Positions 1 through 7,924 of a stretch of DNA of 26,620 nucleotides are shown one piece after another. This DNA comes from Zwartia sp. (lineage in GTDB: Bacteria > Pseudomonadota > Gammaproteobacteria > Burkholderiales > Burkholderiaceae_B), in assembly GCA_030653405.1 (NCBI GenBank), contig JAURZO010000023.1:1-26620 (forward strand). The letters are read 5' to 3'. Position 1 is the first letter of the stretch, and each line of letters opens with the position of its first letter. The notes beneath the pieces were generated by a model, which saw only the letters and a program-made list of their open reading frames with translations, was not told the origin of the DNA and did no database searches. A program made the translations under genes and the position numbers.

Positions 1-762
1 CGGATTTGATCCTGTCATCACTTGCGCCGCATTGCGTACTACATTTAATAGAGCTTGCATCAAACGTGCTGGGTCTGCACGAAACTCTGGCATCGAGGCA
101 TCATAGTCACGTACCAGAGCAACTTCGCGAAACTCCGCGCGTACCAGTGCGCATACTCTTTCGCATACTTCGTGTATGTTCACTTGTTGCCACTGAACAG
201 GCATACGTTGCGGTGCGGCGAGGCGATCCACCAGAGCCTGCAGTCGATCTGCCTCAGAAATGATGACGCGGGTGTACTCCTGTAATGCAGGATCGGGCAG
301 CTCTGACTCGAGAAGTTGCGCTGCACCGCGCAAGCCGCCAAGTGGATTCTTAACTTCATGCGCCAGATTACGTAACAACTCGTGTTGCGTCTCAATCTCA
401 TCAACAAGGCGAATGCTACGATCGACCAGCACGCGCTGTTCGATGTCTTTAATTTCGAGCAATGCCGCCCAAGGCTTATTGGATAAAGCTATTGAAGTCA
501 CTCCGACCTCAACTGTTTCTGTGCCGCGACGGGTCCGAGCAAACTGACGACAATCGTCAACCTCTCCAGCACACGCCTGCCGGATAGATTGTTCAAGCGC
601 AGAATCTCGTTCAAACAGAAACGCAGCCGGCAAACCAATCAGATGGCGCCGGGAACGTCCAAACATCATTTCTGCTGCAGAATTTGCCTGCACTACCTCG
701 CCGTTTGTGTTGAGCAACAGAACCGTTGTGGCGAGCAAGTCAAAGGCTTCAATGAGGATCAT
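1..762 (-). CDS. glnL: Nitrogen regulation sensor histidine kinase NtrB (partial, C-terminus beyond window)
   Basis: I translated this frame from the minus strand; it stays open from the ATG at 762 to base 1 (254 codons). Residues 1-110 look like a PAS sensor domain (asparagine-rich turn NTNGEVVQAN at 18-27). The phospho-acceptor box HEVKNPLGG starts at H135, and the N-box NVVRNAAQ lies near residue 240, so the G boxes of the ATPase domain fall outside the window. NtrB autophosphorylates and controls the NtrC activator in response to PII and glutamine status; it acts in the cytoplasm. It follows glnA by 43 bases in the same direction, the usual glnA-glnL-glnG order. No good Shine-Dalgarno precedes the ATG; instead a hairpin sits 5 bases upstream (768-785). 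Confidence 0.93.
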   Translation of the reverse strand, partial: MILIEAFDLLATTVLLLNTNGEVVQANSAAEMMFGRSRRHLIGLPAAFLFERDSALEQSIRQACAGEVDDCRQFARTRRGTETVEVGVTSIALSNKPWAALLEIKDIEQRVLVDRSIRLVDEIETQHELLRNLAHEVKNPLGGLRGAAQLLESELPDPALQEYTRVIISEADRLQALVDRLAAPQRMPVQWQQVNIHEVCERVCALVRAEFREVALVRDYDASMPEFRADPARLMQALLNVVRNAAQVMTGSNP

Positions 763-767
763 GGGTA

Positions 768-785
768 TCGGGCCGGGAGGCCCGA
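768..785 (-). promoter_or_regulatory. Intercistronic hairpin between glnA and glnL
   Basis: On the minus strand TCGGGCC-TCCC-GGCCCGA forms a perfect 7-bp GC-rich stem with a 4-base loop. It begins 20 bases after the glnA stop and ends 5 bases before the glnL ATG, where a ribosome binding site would be. No U-run follows, so it is not a standard intrinsic terminator. It may lower glnL expression relative to glnA by occluding initiation or by stabilising the glnA transcript; that is inference. Confidence 0.6.
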
Positions 786-805
786 CCCCAAGTTTTGTCG
801 GCAGA

Positions 806-2218
806 TTAAAGGCTGTAGTACATATCGAATTCGACCGGATGCGTGGTCATGCGTAGACGATTCACTTCATTCATCTTCAACTCGACATATGCATCCAACA
901 TCTCATTCGTAAACACACCACCACGTGTCAAGAACTCACGATCTGCGTTCAATGCTTCAAGCGCTTGCTCGAGCGAGCTGCACACTGTGGGGATCTTTGC
1001 ATCTTCCTCAGGTGGCAAATCATACAAATTCTTGTCAGCAGGGTCGCCGGGATGGATCTTGTTCTGAACACCATCCAGACCCGCCATCATCAGTGCTGAG
1101 AATGCGAGGTATGGATTGGCCAGTGGATCTGGAAAACGCGCCTCAATACGACGACCCTTGGGGTTCGCCACGTGAGGAATACGAATCGAAGCAGAGCGGT
1201 TACGTGCCGAGTAAGCAAGTTTGACTGGCGCTTCGTAATGAGGAACCAAACGCTTGTACGAGTTAGTACCCGGGTTTGTAATCGCGTTCAACGCACGTGC
1301 ATGCTTGATGATTCCGCCGATGTAATACAAAGCGAACTCTGACAAACCTGCATAGCCATTGCCTGCGAACAAGTTCTGACCGTCTTTCCAAATGGACTGG
1401 TGCACGTGCATACCAGAACCGTTGTCACCCACGATCGGCTTAGGCATGAATGTTGCCGTTTTGCCGTAGGCATGCGCCACGTTATGAATGGTGTACTTCA
1501 TGATCTGGTTCCAGTCAGCGCGCTTGACCAGCGTGCTGAACCTCGTGCCAATTTCGAGCTGCCCTGCGCCTGCCACTTCGTGGTGATGGACTTCGACGGG
1601 AATGCCAGCTTCTTCTAGCAAAATACACATTTCCGAGCGCATATCCTGCATCGAGTCGACAGGGGGGACTGGGAAGTAGCCGCCCTTGACACGTGGACGA
1701 TGTGCCAGATTGCCGCCTTCGTTGTCTGAGCTGGATGACCAGAAACCTTCGTCAGACTTGATTTTGACGTGGCAGCCGGACATGTCGTCGCCCCAAGTCA
1801 CGCCATCGAACACAAAGAACTCTGGCTCTGGGCCAAAAAAGGCTGTGTCACCTAAACCGCTTGACTTAAGGTAGGCTTCTGCGCGCTTGGCGAGCGAGCG
1901 AGGATCGCGCTCATAACCTTTCATATCCGAAGGCTCGACCACATCGCACGTGATGATCATGGTCGATTCTTCACGGAAGGGATCCATGTGAGCGGTGTCC
2001 GCATCTGGAATCAACAGCATGTCGGAGGCTTCAATACCTTTCCAGCCTGCGATCGAAGAACCATCAAATGCATGGCCATCGGTGAATTTTTCTTCACCCA
2101 TCTGGCTCACTGGCACGGTGACGTGCTGCTCTTTGCCAAGGGTGTCGGTGAAACGGAAATCGACAAACTTCACTTCGCTTTCGGCAATCTTCTTCAGAAC
2201 GTCTTGAGGGGTGCTCAT
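806..2218 (-). CDS. glnA: Glutamine synthetase, type I
   Basis: Glutamine synthetase makes glutamine from glutamate, ammonia and ATP, the main ammonium-assimilation step, in the cytoplasm as a dodecamer. At 470 aa it has the usual length of the GSI-beta class. Visible family blocks include the beta-grasp segment DGSSIAGWKGIEASDM near residue 52, the Mg-binding FGPEPEFFVFD near 128, the GSGMHVHQS loop near 267 and NRSASIRIP near 344. The adenylylation motif NLYDLPPEE is intact with Tyr399 as the target, so control by GlnE is expected. The ATG at 2218 is supported by homology. It is first in an operon with glnL and is preceded by a sigma-54 promoter and NtrC sites (2301-2406), so nitrogen limitation should induce it. 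Confidence 0.98.
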   Translation of the reverse strand: MSTPQDVLKKIAESEVKFVDFRFTDTLGKEQHVTVPVSQMGEEKFTDGHAFDGSSIAGWKGIEASDMLLIPDADTAHMDPFREESTMIITCDVVEPSDMKGYERDPRSLAKRAEAYLKSSGLGDTAFFGPEPEFFVFDGVTWGDDMSGCHVKIKSDEGFWSSSSDNEGGNLAHRPRVKGGYFPVPPVDSMQDMRSEMCILLEEAGIPVEVHHHEVAGAGQLEIGTRFSTLVKRADWNQIMKYTIHNVAHAYGKTATFMPKPIVGDNGSGMHVHQSIWKDGQNLFAGNGYAGLSEFALYYIGGIIKHARALNAITNPGTNSYKRLVPHYEAPVKLAYSARNRSASIRIPHVANPKGRRIEARFPDPLANPYLAFSALMMAGLDGVQNKIHPGDPADKNLYDLPPEEDAKIPTVCSSLEQALEALNADREFLTRGGVFTNEMLDAYVELKMNEVNRLRMTTHPVEFDMYYSL

Positions 2219-2300
2219 TATTTGACTCCGCTAAAAAAATATGTGGAAAAAGCTATCTAAAAAATCAGGCAGACAAAAGCTCTGCTGCATGAATACCTTA

Positions 2301-2318
2301 AAGCAAAAACTATGCCAA
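2301..2318 (-). promoter_or_regulatory. Sigma-54 (RpoN) promoter of glnA
   Basis: The minus strand reads TTGGCATAGTTTTTGCTT, with the invariant GG (-24) and GC (-12) separated by exactly 10 bases and a T-run before the GC, as in the RpoN consensus. The predicted start of transcription is about 2291, which leaves a 72-base leader before glnA. Two NtrC-type sites lie upstream at enhancer distance. Confidence 0.85.
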
Positions 2319-2360
2319 GACTAATCCTAGGGGAGACGCCCTGTTTGGGCGCACACATTT

Positions 2361-2375
2361 GCACTATTTTAGTGC
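2361..2375 (-). promoter_or_regulatory. NtrC binding site 1 upstream of glnA
   Basis: GCACTATTTTAGTGC is a 15-base site that fits the NtrC consensus GCACYAWWWTRGTGC at every position (apart from the central base it is a perfect inverted repeat). Its centre (2368) is about 77 bases upstream of the predicted transcription start. Confidence 0.82.
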
Positions 2376-2391
2376 CGATGCACCAAAAGAT

Positions 2392-2406
2392 GCACCGTAT
2401 TGGTGA
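2392..2406 (-). promoter_or_regulatory. NtrC binding site 2 upstream of glnA
   Basis: The plus strand reads GCACCGTATTGGTGA, matching 13 of 15 positions of the NtrC consensus. Its centre (2399) is 31 bases from site 1, three helical turns, the same arrangement as the paired enhancer sites of enterobacterial glnAp2. It lies 16 bases beyond the hemW stop codon. Confidence 0.7.
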
Positions 2407-2421
2407 TTGAATAACGACGTC

Positions 2422-3675
2422 TTATAAAAATACGCTCTGTAATTCATTCAGAAATCGCCAACCTATTTCAGTCGCCTGCAGTCTTGAAGGATCAGCTGTC
2501 AGTAGTTTTTTTTGCCGCGCGATCTCTAATTGAGAGGCAATACTGGCGAAGTCCAGGCCTGTTCGCTCGTAAAATAAACTTAATGGTACTCCCTCTCGCA
2601 GGCGCAGCGCATTCAGCATGAACTCAAAGGGCAAGTCAGAAAGTGGAACCACTCTTTTTTCAGACAGCTGCGACCCGTTTCGATTCACGCTCGCCTCCAT
2701 CCAGCTTTCGGGACTGCGGATCCGGACTTCACGCTGAATCTTGTCAGGGAAAGAGACTTTGCCATGCGCGCCGGGACCTAGCCCAAGATAGTCACCAAAC
2801 TGCCAATAATTGACATTATGTTTTGCGCGTGCACCCGGTCGCGCAAATGCAGAGACCTCATAGCGTTCAAATCCAGCCTGTCCAAGAAGTGACTCAATCC
2901 CCTCCTCCATCGCAACACCAACATCATCGTCAGGCAGAACGGGGGGGAATTTCGCAAAAACTGTATTGGGCTCAAGCGTCAGTTGGTATATTGACAGATG
3001 GTCTGTACCATATGAAAGCGCCTCGCGAACATCTGTCATACAAGCATCGACAGTCTGCCCAGGCAATCCAAACATTAAATCAAGATTGACTCGTCCCACG
3101 GCCGACATCGCCATCTCAACTGCGCGACGAGCTTGATGTCCATCGTGCACACGCCCCAGTTTTTTCAACTGTGCGTCATCAAAAGTCTGAATGCCCAGAG
3201 AAATACGGTTAACTCCGCTAGCAGCGTACGCTTTAAAGCGCTCTGCTTCAGATGCGCCAGGATTCGCCTCAAGTGTGACCTCGGCATCGGGCCAAAGATT
3301 GAAATGCGACCGCAACATTGCCATCAATCGATCGACCGCAGAGGCGGATAGCAAACTCGGGGTGCCACCCCCTATGAACACAGTGTGGACTTGTCTGCCC
3401 CATACATCCGGTAGCGACTGTTCAATGTCTGCTTGTAATGCTTCGAGGTAGCGCTCCTCGGGAATCTGTGCGGGGGCCTCATGGGAGTTAAAGTCGCAAT
3501 ATGGGCATTTCCTAACACACCAAGGCACATGAATGTAAAGAGAGAGCGGTGGCAGTGAGGCTAAAAGACTCCCTCGCCTTTGAGATCCTGACGACTCTTT
3601 GCCTAATGTGTCCGCTTGAGAGTTTTGTGATGAAGGGGTCCAGCCTTCGACGCGAATCGGAATTGTACGGATCAT
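2422..3675 (-). CDS. hemW: Radical SAM heme chaperone HemW
   Basis: Cysteines C53, C57 and C60 form the CxxxCxxC radical-SAM cluster motif. They are followed by D-F rather than x-C, which marks HemW rather than the true coproporphyrinogen oxidase HemN. GGGTPSLL follows near residue 102, and the C-terminal winged-helix-like part (FMLNALRLREGVPL) is present. HemW binds heme and is thought to deliver it to membrane proteins; older annotations call it oxygen-independent coproporphyrinogen III oxidase-like. The N-terminus has about 40 residues of low-complexity, Ser/Gln-rich sequence before the barrel, slightly longer than the enterobacterial protein. Its ATG overlaps the rdgB stop as ATGA (3672-3675), so translation is probably coupled. 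Confidence 0.93.
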   Translation of the reverse strand: MIRTIPIRVEGWTPSSQNSQADTLGKESSGSQRRGSLLASLPPLSLYIHVPWCVRKCPYCDFNSHEAPAQIPEERYLEALQADIEQSLPDVWGRQVHTVFIGGGTPSLLSASAVDRLMAMLRSHFNLWPDAEVTLEANPGASEAERFKAYAASGVNRISLGIQTFDDAQLKKLGRVHDGHQARRAVEMAMSAVGRVNLDLMFGLPGQTVDACMTDVREALSYGTDHLSIYQLTLEPNTVFAKFPPVLPDDDVGVAMEEGIESLLGQAGFERYEVSAFARPGARAKHNVNYWQFGDYLGLGPGAHGKVSFPDKIQREVRIRSPESWMEASVNRNGSQLSEKRVVPLSDLPFEFMLNALRLREGVPLSLFYERTGLDFASIASQLEIARQKKLLTADPSRLQATEIGWRFLNELQSVFL

Positions 3676-4301
3676 TGGGAGACCGCCCCGGGAAAAGCCA
3701 AGCCTCGTTCATGCAATTGTGCGAGAAGCTTTTTCATGGCCTGACCTCGGTGACTGATCTGGTTCTTAAGAGTCGGCTCAAGTTCCGCGACAGTACAACT
3801 TTGTTCAGGCAAGTAAAAGTGGGGGTCATAACCGAAGCCGTGCTGACCATTTGGCGTGTCTACAATTTGGCCATACCAATTCGCCTCGGCAATGATAGGC
3901 TGAGGATCATCAGGGCGAGTTAAAAAAACCAATACCGCCACATACCAAGCTGAACGGTCAGCGACGTGGCTCAGCATACGAACAAGTTTTTGATTATTAG
4001 CCAGGTCAGAACGCTCGCCATGCTCTTCTTGAGCATAACGCGCAGACAAAATGCCGGGTGCACCATCCAGGGCACGCACACACAACCCTGAATCGTCTGC
4101 AATGGCAGCCATGCCGGATAACGCACTCGCATGACGGGCTTTTGCTAAGGCGTTTTCAACGAAAGTCGGGTGCGGCTCAGGCGCATCAGGAATCTTTAAC
4201 TGCCCTTGCGGAATCACAGTCAGCCCTAAAGGGGCCAACAGTGATTCAAATTCTCTTAATTTACCGGCATTACCCGATGCAACAACAACCGATTTCAACA
4301 T
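3672..4301 (-). CDS. rdgB: dITP/XTP pyrophosphatase (non-canonical purine NTP pyrophosphatase, HAM1 family)
   Basis: RdgB hydrolyses dITP, ITP and XTP to monophosphates and so keeps deaminated purines out of nucleic acids. The N-terminal substrate loop VVASGNAGKLREF (6-18), the catalytic region IADDSGLCVRALDGAPG near residue 67, the GFGYDPHF loop near 155 and the closing SHRGQAM motif near 184 are all in place. The 209-aa length suits the family (E. coli 197). It lies only 8 bases downstream of the lysR stop, so it may be read through from the lysR promoter, and it is joined to hemW by a 4-base overlap. Its usual partner rph is about 4.4 kb away behind the catabolic block. Confidence 0.95.
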   Translation of the reverse strand: MLKSVVVASGNAGKLREFESLLAPLGLTVIPQGQLKIPDAPEPHPTFVENALAKARHASALSGMAAIADDSGLCVRALDGAPGILSARYAQEEHGERSDLANNQKLVRMLSHVADRSAWYVAVLVFLTRPDDPQPIIAEANWYGQIVDTPNGQHGFGYDPHFYLPEQSCTVAELEPTLKNQISHRGQAMKKLLAQLHERGLAFPGAVSQ

Positions 4302-4309
4302 AAAGTCGC

Positions 4310-5221
4310 CTAAGTGGAACTGGATGTGGTGACATCCTCAATCAACATATTCACCAGGTCACGTGCGAAGCTTGGCAATTGTTCAAGGTTACGCACACAG
4401 ATCTGAAGTTTTCGCTCGGACCAATCATCCGATAAACGAACCAGCTTGATATTTAAGCGCTGGGCATAGCGTTTGGCGACTAACTCTGGCACGACACCGA
4501 TCCCCACACCTGCCTCGATCATTCGACAAACAGCCTCGAAACTACCCACTTCGACACGAAATCTAAACGGATAACCGAGCTTGTCAGCGGCTTGAATCAA
4601 AAAGGCGTGTATGGCACTCCATTCAGATAGTCCGACATATTCATAGGCAAGCGTATCTGAAAACGCGACATCTTTAAGCTCACTCAATAGGTGATCTTCA
4701 GGGGTAACCAACACCAGCCTATCTTCACGGTAAGGCAAATACTCTAAATCCGAACCAGCGGGTTTACCAGCAACAATACCAATATCGGCCGAGCCCTCTG
4801 AAACTGCCTTGATGACCAGATAACTCAATCGTTCGCGCAACTCAACGGTCACATCTGGATGCGAAGCGAGGTAGCGACTCAGGACAGCAGGCATAAATTC
4901 GGTCATTGCGGTGGTATTGGCGAGCATGCGAACCTGACCTTTAATGCCGCGTGCGTACTCGTGAATATCTCCGCGCAAATGATCAATTTGGCGTAAAACA
5001 AGCCTGGCATGACGTAAAAAAGCCTCTCCGGAGGGCGTCAAGGTCACACCTTGGCTATTTCGATGAAAAAGCCTAGTCCCGAAGTGGTCTTCTAAATTTT
5101 TGACACGATTACTAGCGGCCGGAAGTGATAAGTGTGACTTTTCCGCGCCACGCGTCAAACTGCTTGCATCACCTATATTGACAATGAGTTGTAAATCCGT
5201 CAGGTCAAAATGGTTAGCCAT
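4310..5221 (-). CDS. LysR-family transcriptional regulator
   Basis: This is a full-length 303-aa LysR-type regulator. The N-terminal winged helix-turn-helix spans about residues 6-65 (AAEKSHLSLPAASNRVK-like recognition region, then RLFHRNSQGVTLTPSGEAFL). A periplasmic-binding-protein-like effector domain follows from about residue 90, with GVGIGVVPE near 240 as often seen near the ligand cleft. It is transcribed divergently from the acyl-CoA dehydrogenase operon, with 116 bases between them, the classic layout for a LysR protein controlling the adjacent operon with a pathway intermediate as co-inducer. The effector is unknown. Being 8 bases upstream of rdgB, it may share a transcript with rdgB-hemW. 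Confidence 0.93.
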   Translation of the reverse strand: MANHFDLTDLQLIVNIGDASSLTRGAEKSHLSLPAASNRVKNLEDHFGTRLFHRNSQGVTLTPSGEAFLRHARLVLRQIDHLRGDIHEYARGIKGQVRMLANTTAMTEFMPAVLSRYLASHPDVTVELRERLSYLVIKAVSEGSADIGIVAGKPAGSDLEYLPYREDRLVLVTPEDHLLSELKDVAFSDTLAYEYVGLSEWSAIHAFLIQAADKLGYPFRFRVEVGSFEAVCRMIEAGVGIGVVPELVAKRYAQRLNIKLVRLSDDWSERKLQICVRNLEQLPSFARDLVNMLIEDVTTSSST

Positions 5222-5337
5222 AGGGGTAGCGGTCTCTTAATCAATGAAAAAGCCCGGGTTAACTAAACGTCAATAGTCAATCCGGACGCCGTGGGGCACA
5301 TTAGTGGCTGTTTAACACCTGCCATCATAAGACAATC
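5222..5337. promoter_or_regulatory. Divergent control region between lysR and the acyl-CoA dehydrogenase operon
   Basis: This 116-base intergenic region must carry both promoters. It contains a direct repeat GTCAAT-a-GTCAAT (5269-5281) and an AT-rich GTTAAC palindrome just before it, plausible but unproven LysR contact sites. I could not assign convincing -35/-10 boxes, and no strong Shine-Dalgarno precedes the ATG at 5338. Confidence 0.45.
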
Positions 5338-6498
5338 ATGAGCGCCAAAACTGATCAATACCAAGATATCCGCGACGCTATTAAGGATCTCTGTAAACAA
5401 TTTCCAGATGAATACTTCCGCAAAGTAGACGAAGTCCGGGGCTATCCGGAAGAGTTCGTCAACGCATTGACGAAAGCGGGCTGGATGGCGGCCTTGATTC
5501 CTCAGGAGTACGGTGGCTCAGGACTCGGCCTGACCGAAGCCTCTGTCATTATGGAAGAAATCAATCGCTGCGGCGGTAATTCGGGCGCCTGCCACGGTCA
5601 GCTTTACAACATGGGCACCTTGTTGCGCCACGGATCGGCTGAACAAAAAAACTTCTATCTCCCCAAAATTGCCGCGGGCGAACTACGCCTGCAGTCAATG
5701 GGGGTCACTGAGCCGACCACGGGTACAGACACCACCAAAATTAAAACCACAGCAGTCCGCAAGGGTGACCGCTATGTCATCAACGGACAAAAAGTCTGGA
5801 TTTCCCGCATTCAACATTCAGACCTGATGATCTTGTTGGCGCGCACAACACCGATCGATCAAGTCACCAAGAAGACCGAAGGCATGTCCATTTTTATTGT
5901 TGATTTGCGCGAAGCCATTGGTAAGGGTTTGACCGTGCGTCCAATACTGAATATGGTCAACCATGAAACAAACGAGTTATTTTTTGATAATCTGGAAATT
6001 CCTGCTGAAAATCTGATCGGCGAGGAAGGTAAAGGCTTTAAGTACATTCTGGATGGCTTGAATGCCGAACGCGCACTCATCGCTGCAGAATGCATAGGTG
6101 ATGGGTATTGGTTCATTGACCGTGTCACAGCCTACGTAAAAGACCGCATCGTCTTTGGCCGCCCAATCGGCCAAAATCAGGGTGTTCAATTCCCGATTGC
6201 CCGTGCGCATATCAACGTTGAGGCTGCAAGCGTGATGCGCTACGAAGCCTGCCGTCTGTTTGACGCCAATGAAGCCTGCGGTGCGCAAGCCAATATGGCT
6301 AAGCTGCTGGCAGCGGATGCTTCATGGGAAGCGGCCAACGCTTGTTTACAATTTCATGGCGGCTTTGGCTTTGCTTGCGAGTACGATGTTGAGCGTAAAT
6401 TCCGCGAAACTCGCCTGTATCAAGTGGCACCGATTTCAACGAACCTAATTTTGTCTTATGTCGCTGAACATATTCTCGGCCTACCACGTTCCTTTTAA
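5338..6498 (+). CDS. Acyl-CoA dehydrogenase family protein
   Basis: This is an FAD-dependent acyl-CoA dehydrogenase of 386 aa. The N-terminal helical domain carries AALIPQEYGGSGLGLTEA (about 51-68), the middle beta domain has MGVTEPTTGTDTTKIKTTA (FAD/substrate contacts) and VWISRIQHSDLMIL, and the C-terminal domain has FGRPIGQNQGVQ and FHGGFGF. At the common catalytic glutamate position (the YEGT motif) this protein has Q362 within LYQVAP, whereas helix G has ERAL with E244 aligned to the glutamate used by isovaleryl-CoA dehydrogenase. It should introduce an alpha,beta double bond in a CoA thioester; the substrate, probably short or branched, is not known. It is the first gene of the operon with the PrpD-like and SDR genes; its stop overlaps the next gene's Shine-Dalgarno. 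Confidence 0.92.
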   Translation: MSAKTDQYQDIRDAIKDLCKQFPDEYFRKVDEVRGYPEEFVNALTKAGWMAALIPQEYGGSGLGLTEASVIMEEINRCGGNSGACHGQLYNMGTLLRHGSAEQKNFYLPKIAAGELRLQSMGVTEPTTGTDTTKIKTTAVRKGDRYVINGQKVWISRIQHSDLMILLARTTPIDQVTKKTEGMSIFIVDLREAIGKGLTVRPILNMVNHETNELFFDNLEIPAENLIGEEGKGFKYILDGLNAERALIAAECIGDGYWFIDRVTAYVKDRIVFGRPIGQNQGVQFPIARAHINVEAASVMRYEACRLFDANEACGAQANMAKLLAADASWEAANACLQFHGGFGFACEYDVERKFRETRLYQVAPISTNLILSYVAEHILGLPRSF

Positions 6499-6506
6499 AG
6501 GAGAGC

Positions 6507-7898
6507 ATGATGACTGCTGCACAATCAACCGCTAGCGCAACAATATTGCACCCTAGCGCCGAACTTGCCAAATTCTCATCCGAACTGAAATACTCGGACA
6601 TCCCTGAGTCCGTTCGCTTGCGCTGTGAAGACTTGTTTCTTGACACACTTGCCTCGATTCTTGCAGGATCTTCAGCACGCGCAGTGAAATCGATGGCCAA
6701 GTACGCAGAACTCATGGGGCCTGCCGAAGGTAAATCAGAGGACTTTGTTAACCGACGTCTGACTTCACCCGTTTTTGCCGCAATGGTGAATGCAGCGGCT
6801 GCGCACGTTGTCGAGCAAGATGATGTGCATAATGGTTCGGTGTTTCATCCTGCAGCAGTCGTGTTCCCTCCTGCGCTGGCAGTCGCGCAATCCATTGGCG
6901 CGTCAGGTGAAGAGTTCATCACAGCAGCCGTTGCAGGATACGAAGTCGGTATCCGTATCGGCGAGTTTCTTGGCCGTTCACATTACAAAATTTTCCATAC
7001 AACCGGCACCGCTGGCACTGTCGCCGCAGCTGTAGCGGTGGGACGTTTACTTAAGCTTAATCCTGAGCAGATGCTCAATGCGATTGGTTCAGCGGGCACG
7101 CAGGCTGCGGGACTTTGGGAGTTCTTGCGTGACGCGGCCGACTCGAAGCAGCTACATACGGCGCATGCGGCCTCTGCAGGCCTGACTGCAGCCTATCTGG
7201 CTCAGGATGGTTTCACAGGTGCACGGCGTATTTTGGAGGGCGTGCAGGGCATGGCTGCTGGAATGTCTACCGATGCCGATCCCGCTAAGTTGACGGATCG
7301 TCTTGGCGTGCGTTGGGCTCTACCTGAAACATCATTCAAATATCACGCCTCATGTCGACACACGCACCCAGCCGCCGATGCACTGCAACAGGCCATGAAA
7401 CAACATGGCTTGAAAGCCAGTGACATTGCGTCCGTTATTACGCATGTTCACCAAGGTGCGATTGACGTATTAGGGCCAGTGACAGATCCTCAGACCGTTC
7501 ATCAGTCAAAATTCTCGATGGGTACTGTACTTGCTTTAATTGCCCTGCGTAACTCAGCAGACTTGGCCGGCTTTGACCAGGCACTCAAAGACGGCGCAGT
7601 TGCGACTTTCCGCGACAAGGTCACCATGGAGCTCGACGAAGAGGTCGATACCGCCTATCCACAGCGTTGGATTGGTAAAGTCACTGTTAAGACAACTGAC
7701 GGTCGTACGTTGACGGGAAGAGTCGATGAGCCTAAAGGTGATCCTGGCAACTCATTGTCGCGTCCTGAAATCGAAGAAAAAACTTTGCGTCTGGGCACCT
7801 ATCAAGGTGCCGCATCAGAAGCACAGGTCAAACAACTCACACAAACTGTCTGGGGTATTAGTCACCAGGCAAAGTTAGGTCGTTTACTCGCCGCGTGA
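6507..7898 (+). CDS. MmgE/PrpD family protein (2-methylcitrate dehydratase-like)
   Basis: At 463 aa this has the full length and all-helical domain start of the MmgE/PrpD family, including FLDTLASILAGSSARAV (about 48-64), AAAAHVVEQDDVHNGSVFHPA with the family's D-D-x-H motif, AGYEVGIRIGEF, the glycine-rich TGTAGTVAAAVAVGRLL and SFKYHASCRHTHPAADAL. Members dehydrate or decarboxylate tricarboxylic acids (2-methylcitrate dehydratase, cis-aconitate decarboxylase), but many paralogues sit in unrelated catabolic operons. The exact reaction here is unknown. The Shine-Dalgarno AGGAG (6499-6503) favours the second of two tandem ATGs (6510); the difference is one residue. It lies 8 bases after the dehydrogenase and 26 before the SDR, clearly one transcript. 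Confidence 0.9.
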   Translation: MMTAAQSTASATILHPSAELAKFSSELKYSDIPESVRLRCEDLFLDTLASILAGSSARAVKSMAKYAELMGPAEGKSEDFVNRRLTSPVFAAMVNAAAAHVVEQDDVHNGSVFHPAAVVFPPALAVAQSIGASGEEFITAAVAGYEVGIRIGEFLGRSHYKIFHTTGTAGTVAAAVAVGRLLKLNPEQMLNAIGSAGTQAAGLWEFLRDAADSKQLHTAHAASAGLTAAYLAQDGFTGARRILEGVQGMAAGMSTDADPAKLTDRLGVRWALPETSFKYHASCRHTHPAADALQQAMKQHGLKASDIASVITHVHQGAIDVLGPVTDPQTVHQSKFSMGTVLALIALRNSADLAGFDQALKDGAVATFRDKVTMELDEEVDTAYPQRWIGKVTVKTTDGRTLTGRVDEPKGDPGNSLSRPEIEEKTLRLGTYQGAASEAQVKQLTQTVWGISHQAKLGRLLAA

Positions 7899-7924
7899 AA
7901 ACAACAACAAAAGAGGAGACATTG

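Noticed and set aside
2337..2351. CGCCC-TGTTT-GGGCG hairpin as a hemW terminator
   Set aside because: Five-base stem with no U-run; it lies between the NtrC sites and the glnA promoter and is more likely incidental.
2379..2394. TGCACCAAAAGATGCA as a third NtrC site
   Set aside because: Its right half has the wrong spacing for the NtrC consensus and it overlaps the better site at 2392-2406, with which it shares a half-site.
6299..6715. 138-aa minus-strand open frame across the acyl-CoA dehydrogenase/PrpD junction
   Set aside because: It is antisense to two well-supported genes, and has no recognisable protein features.
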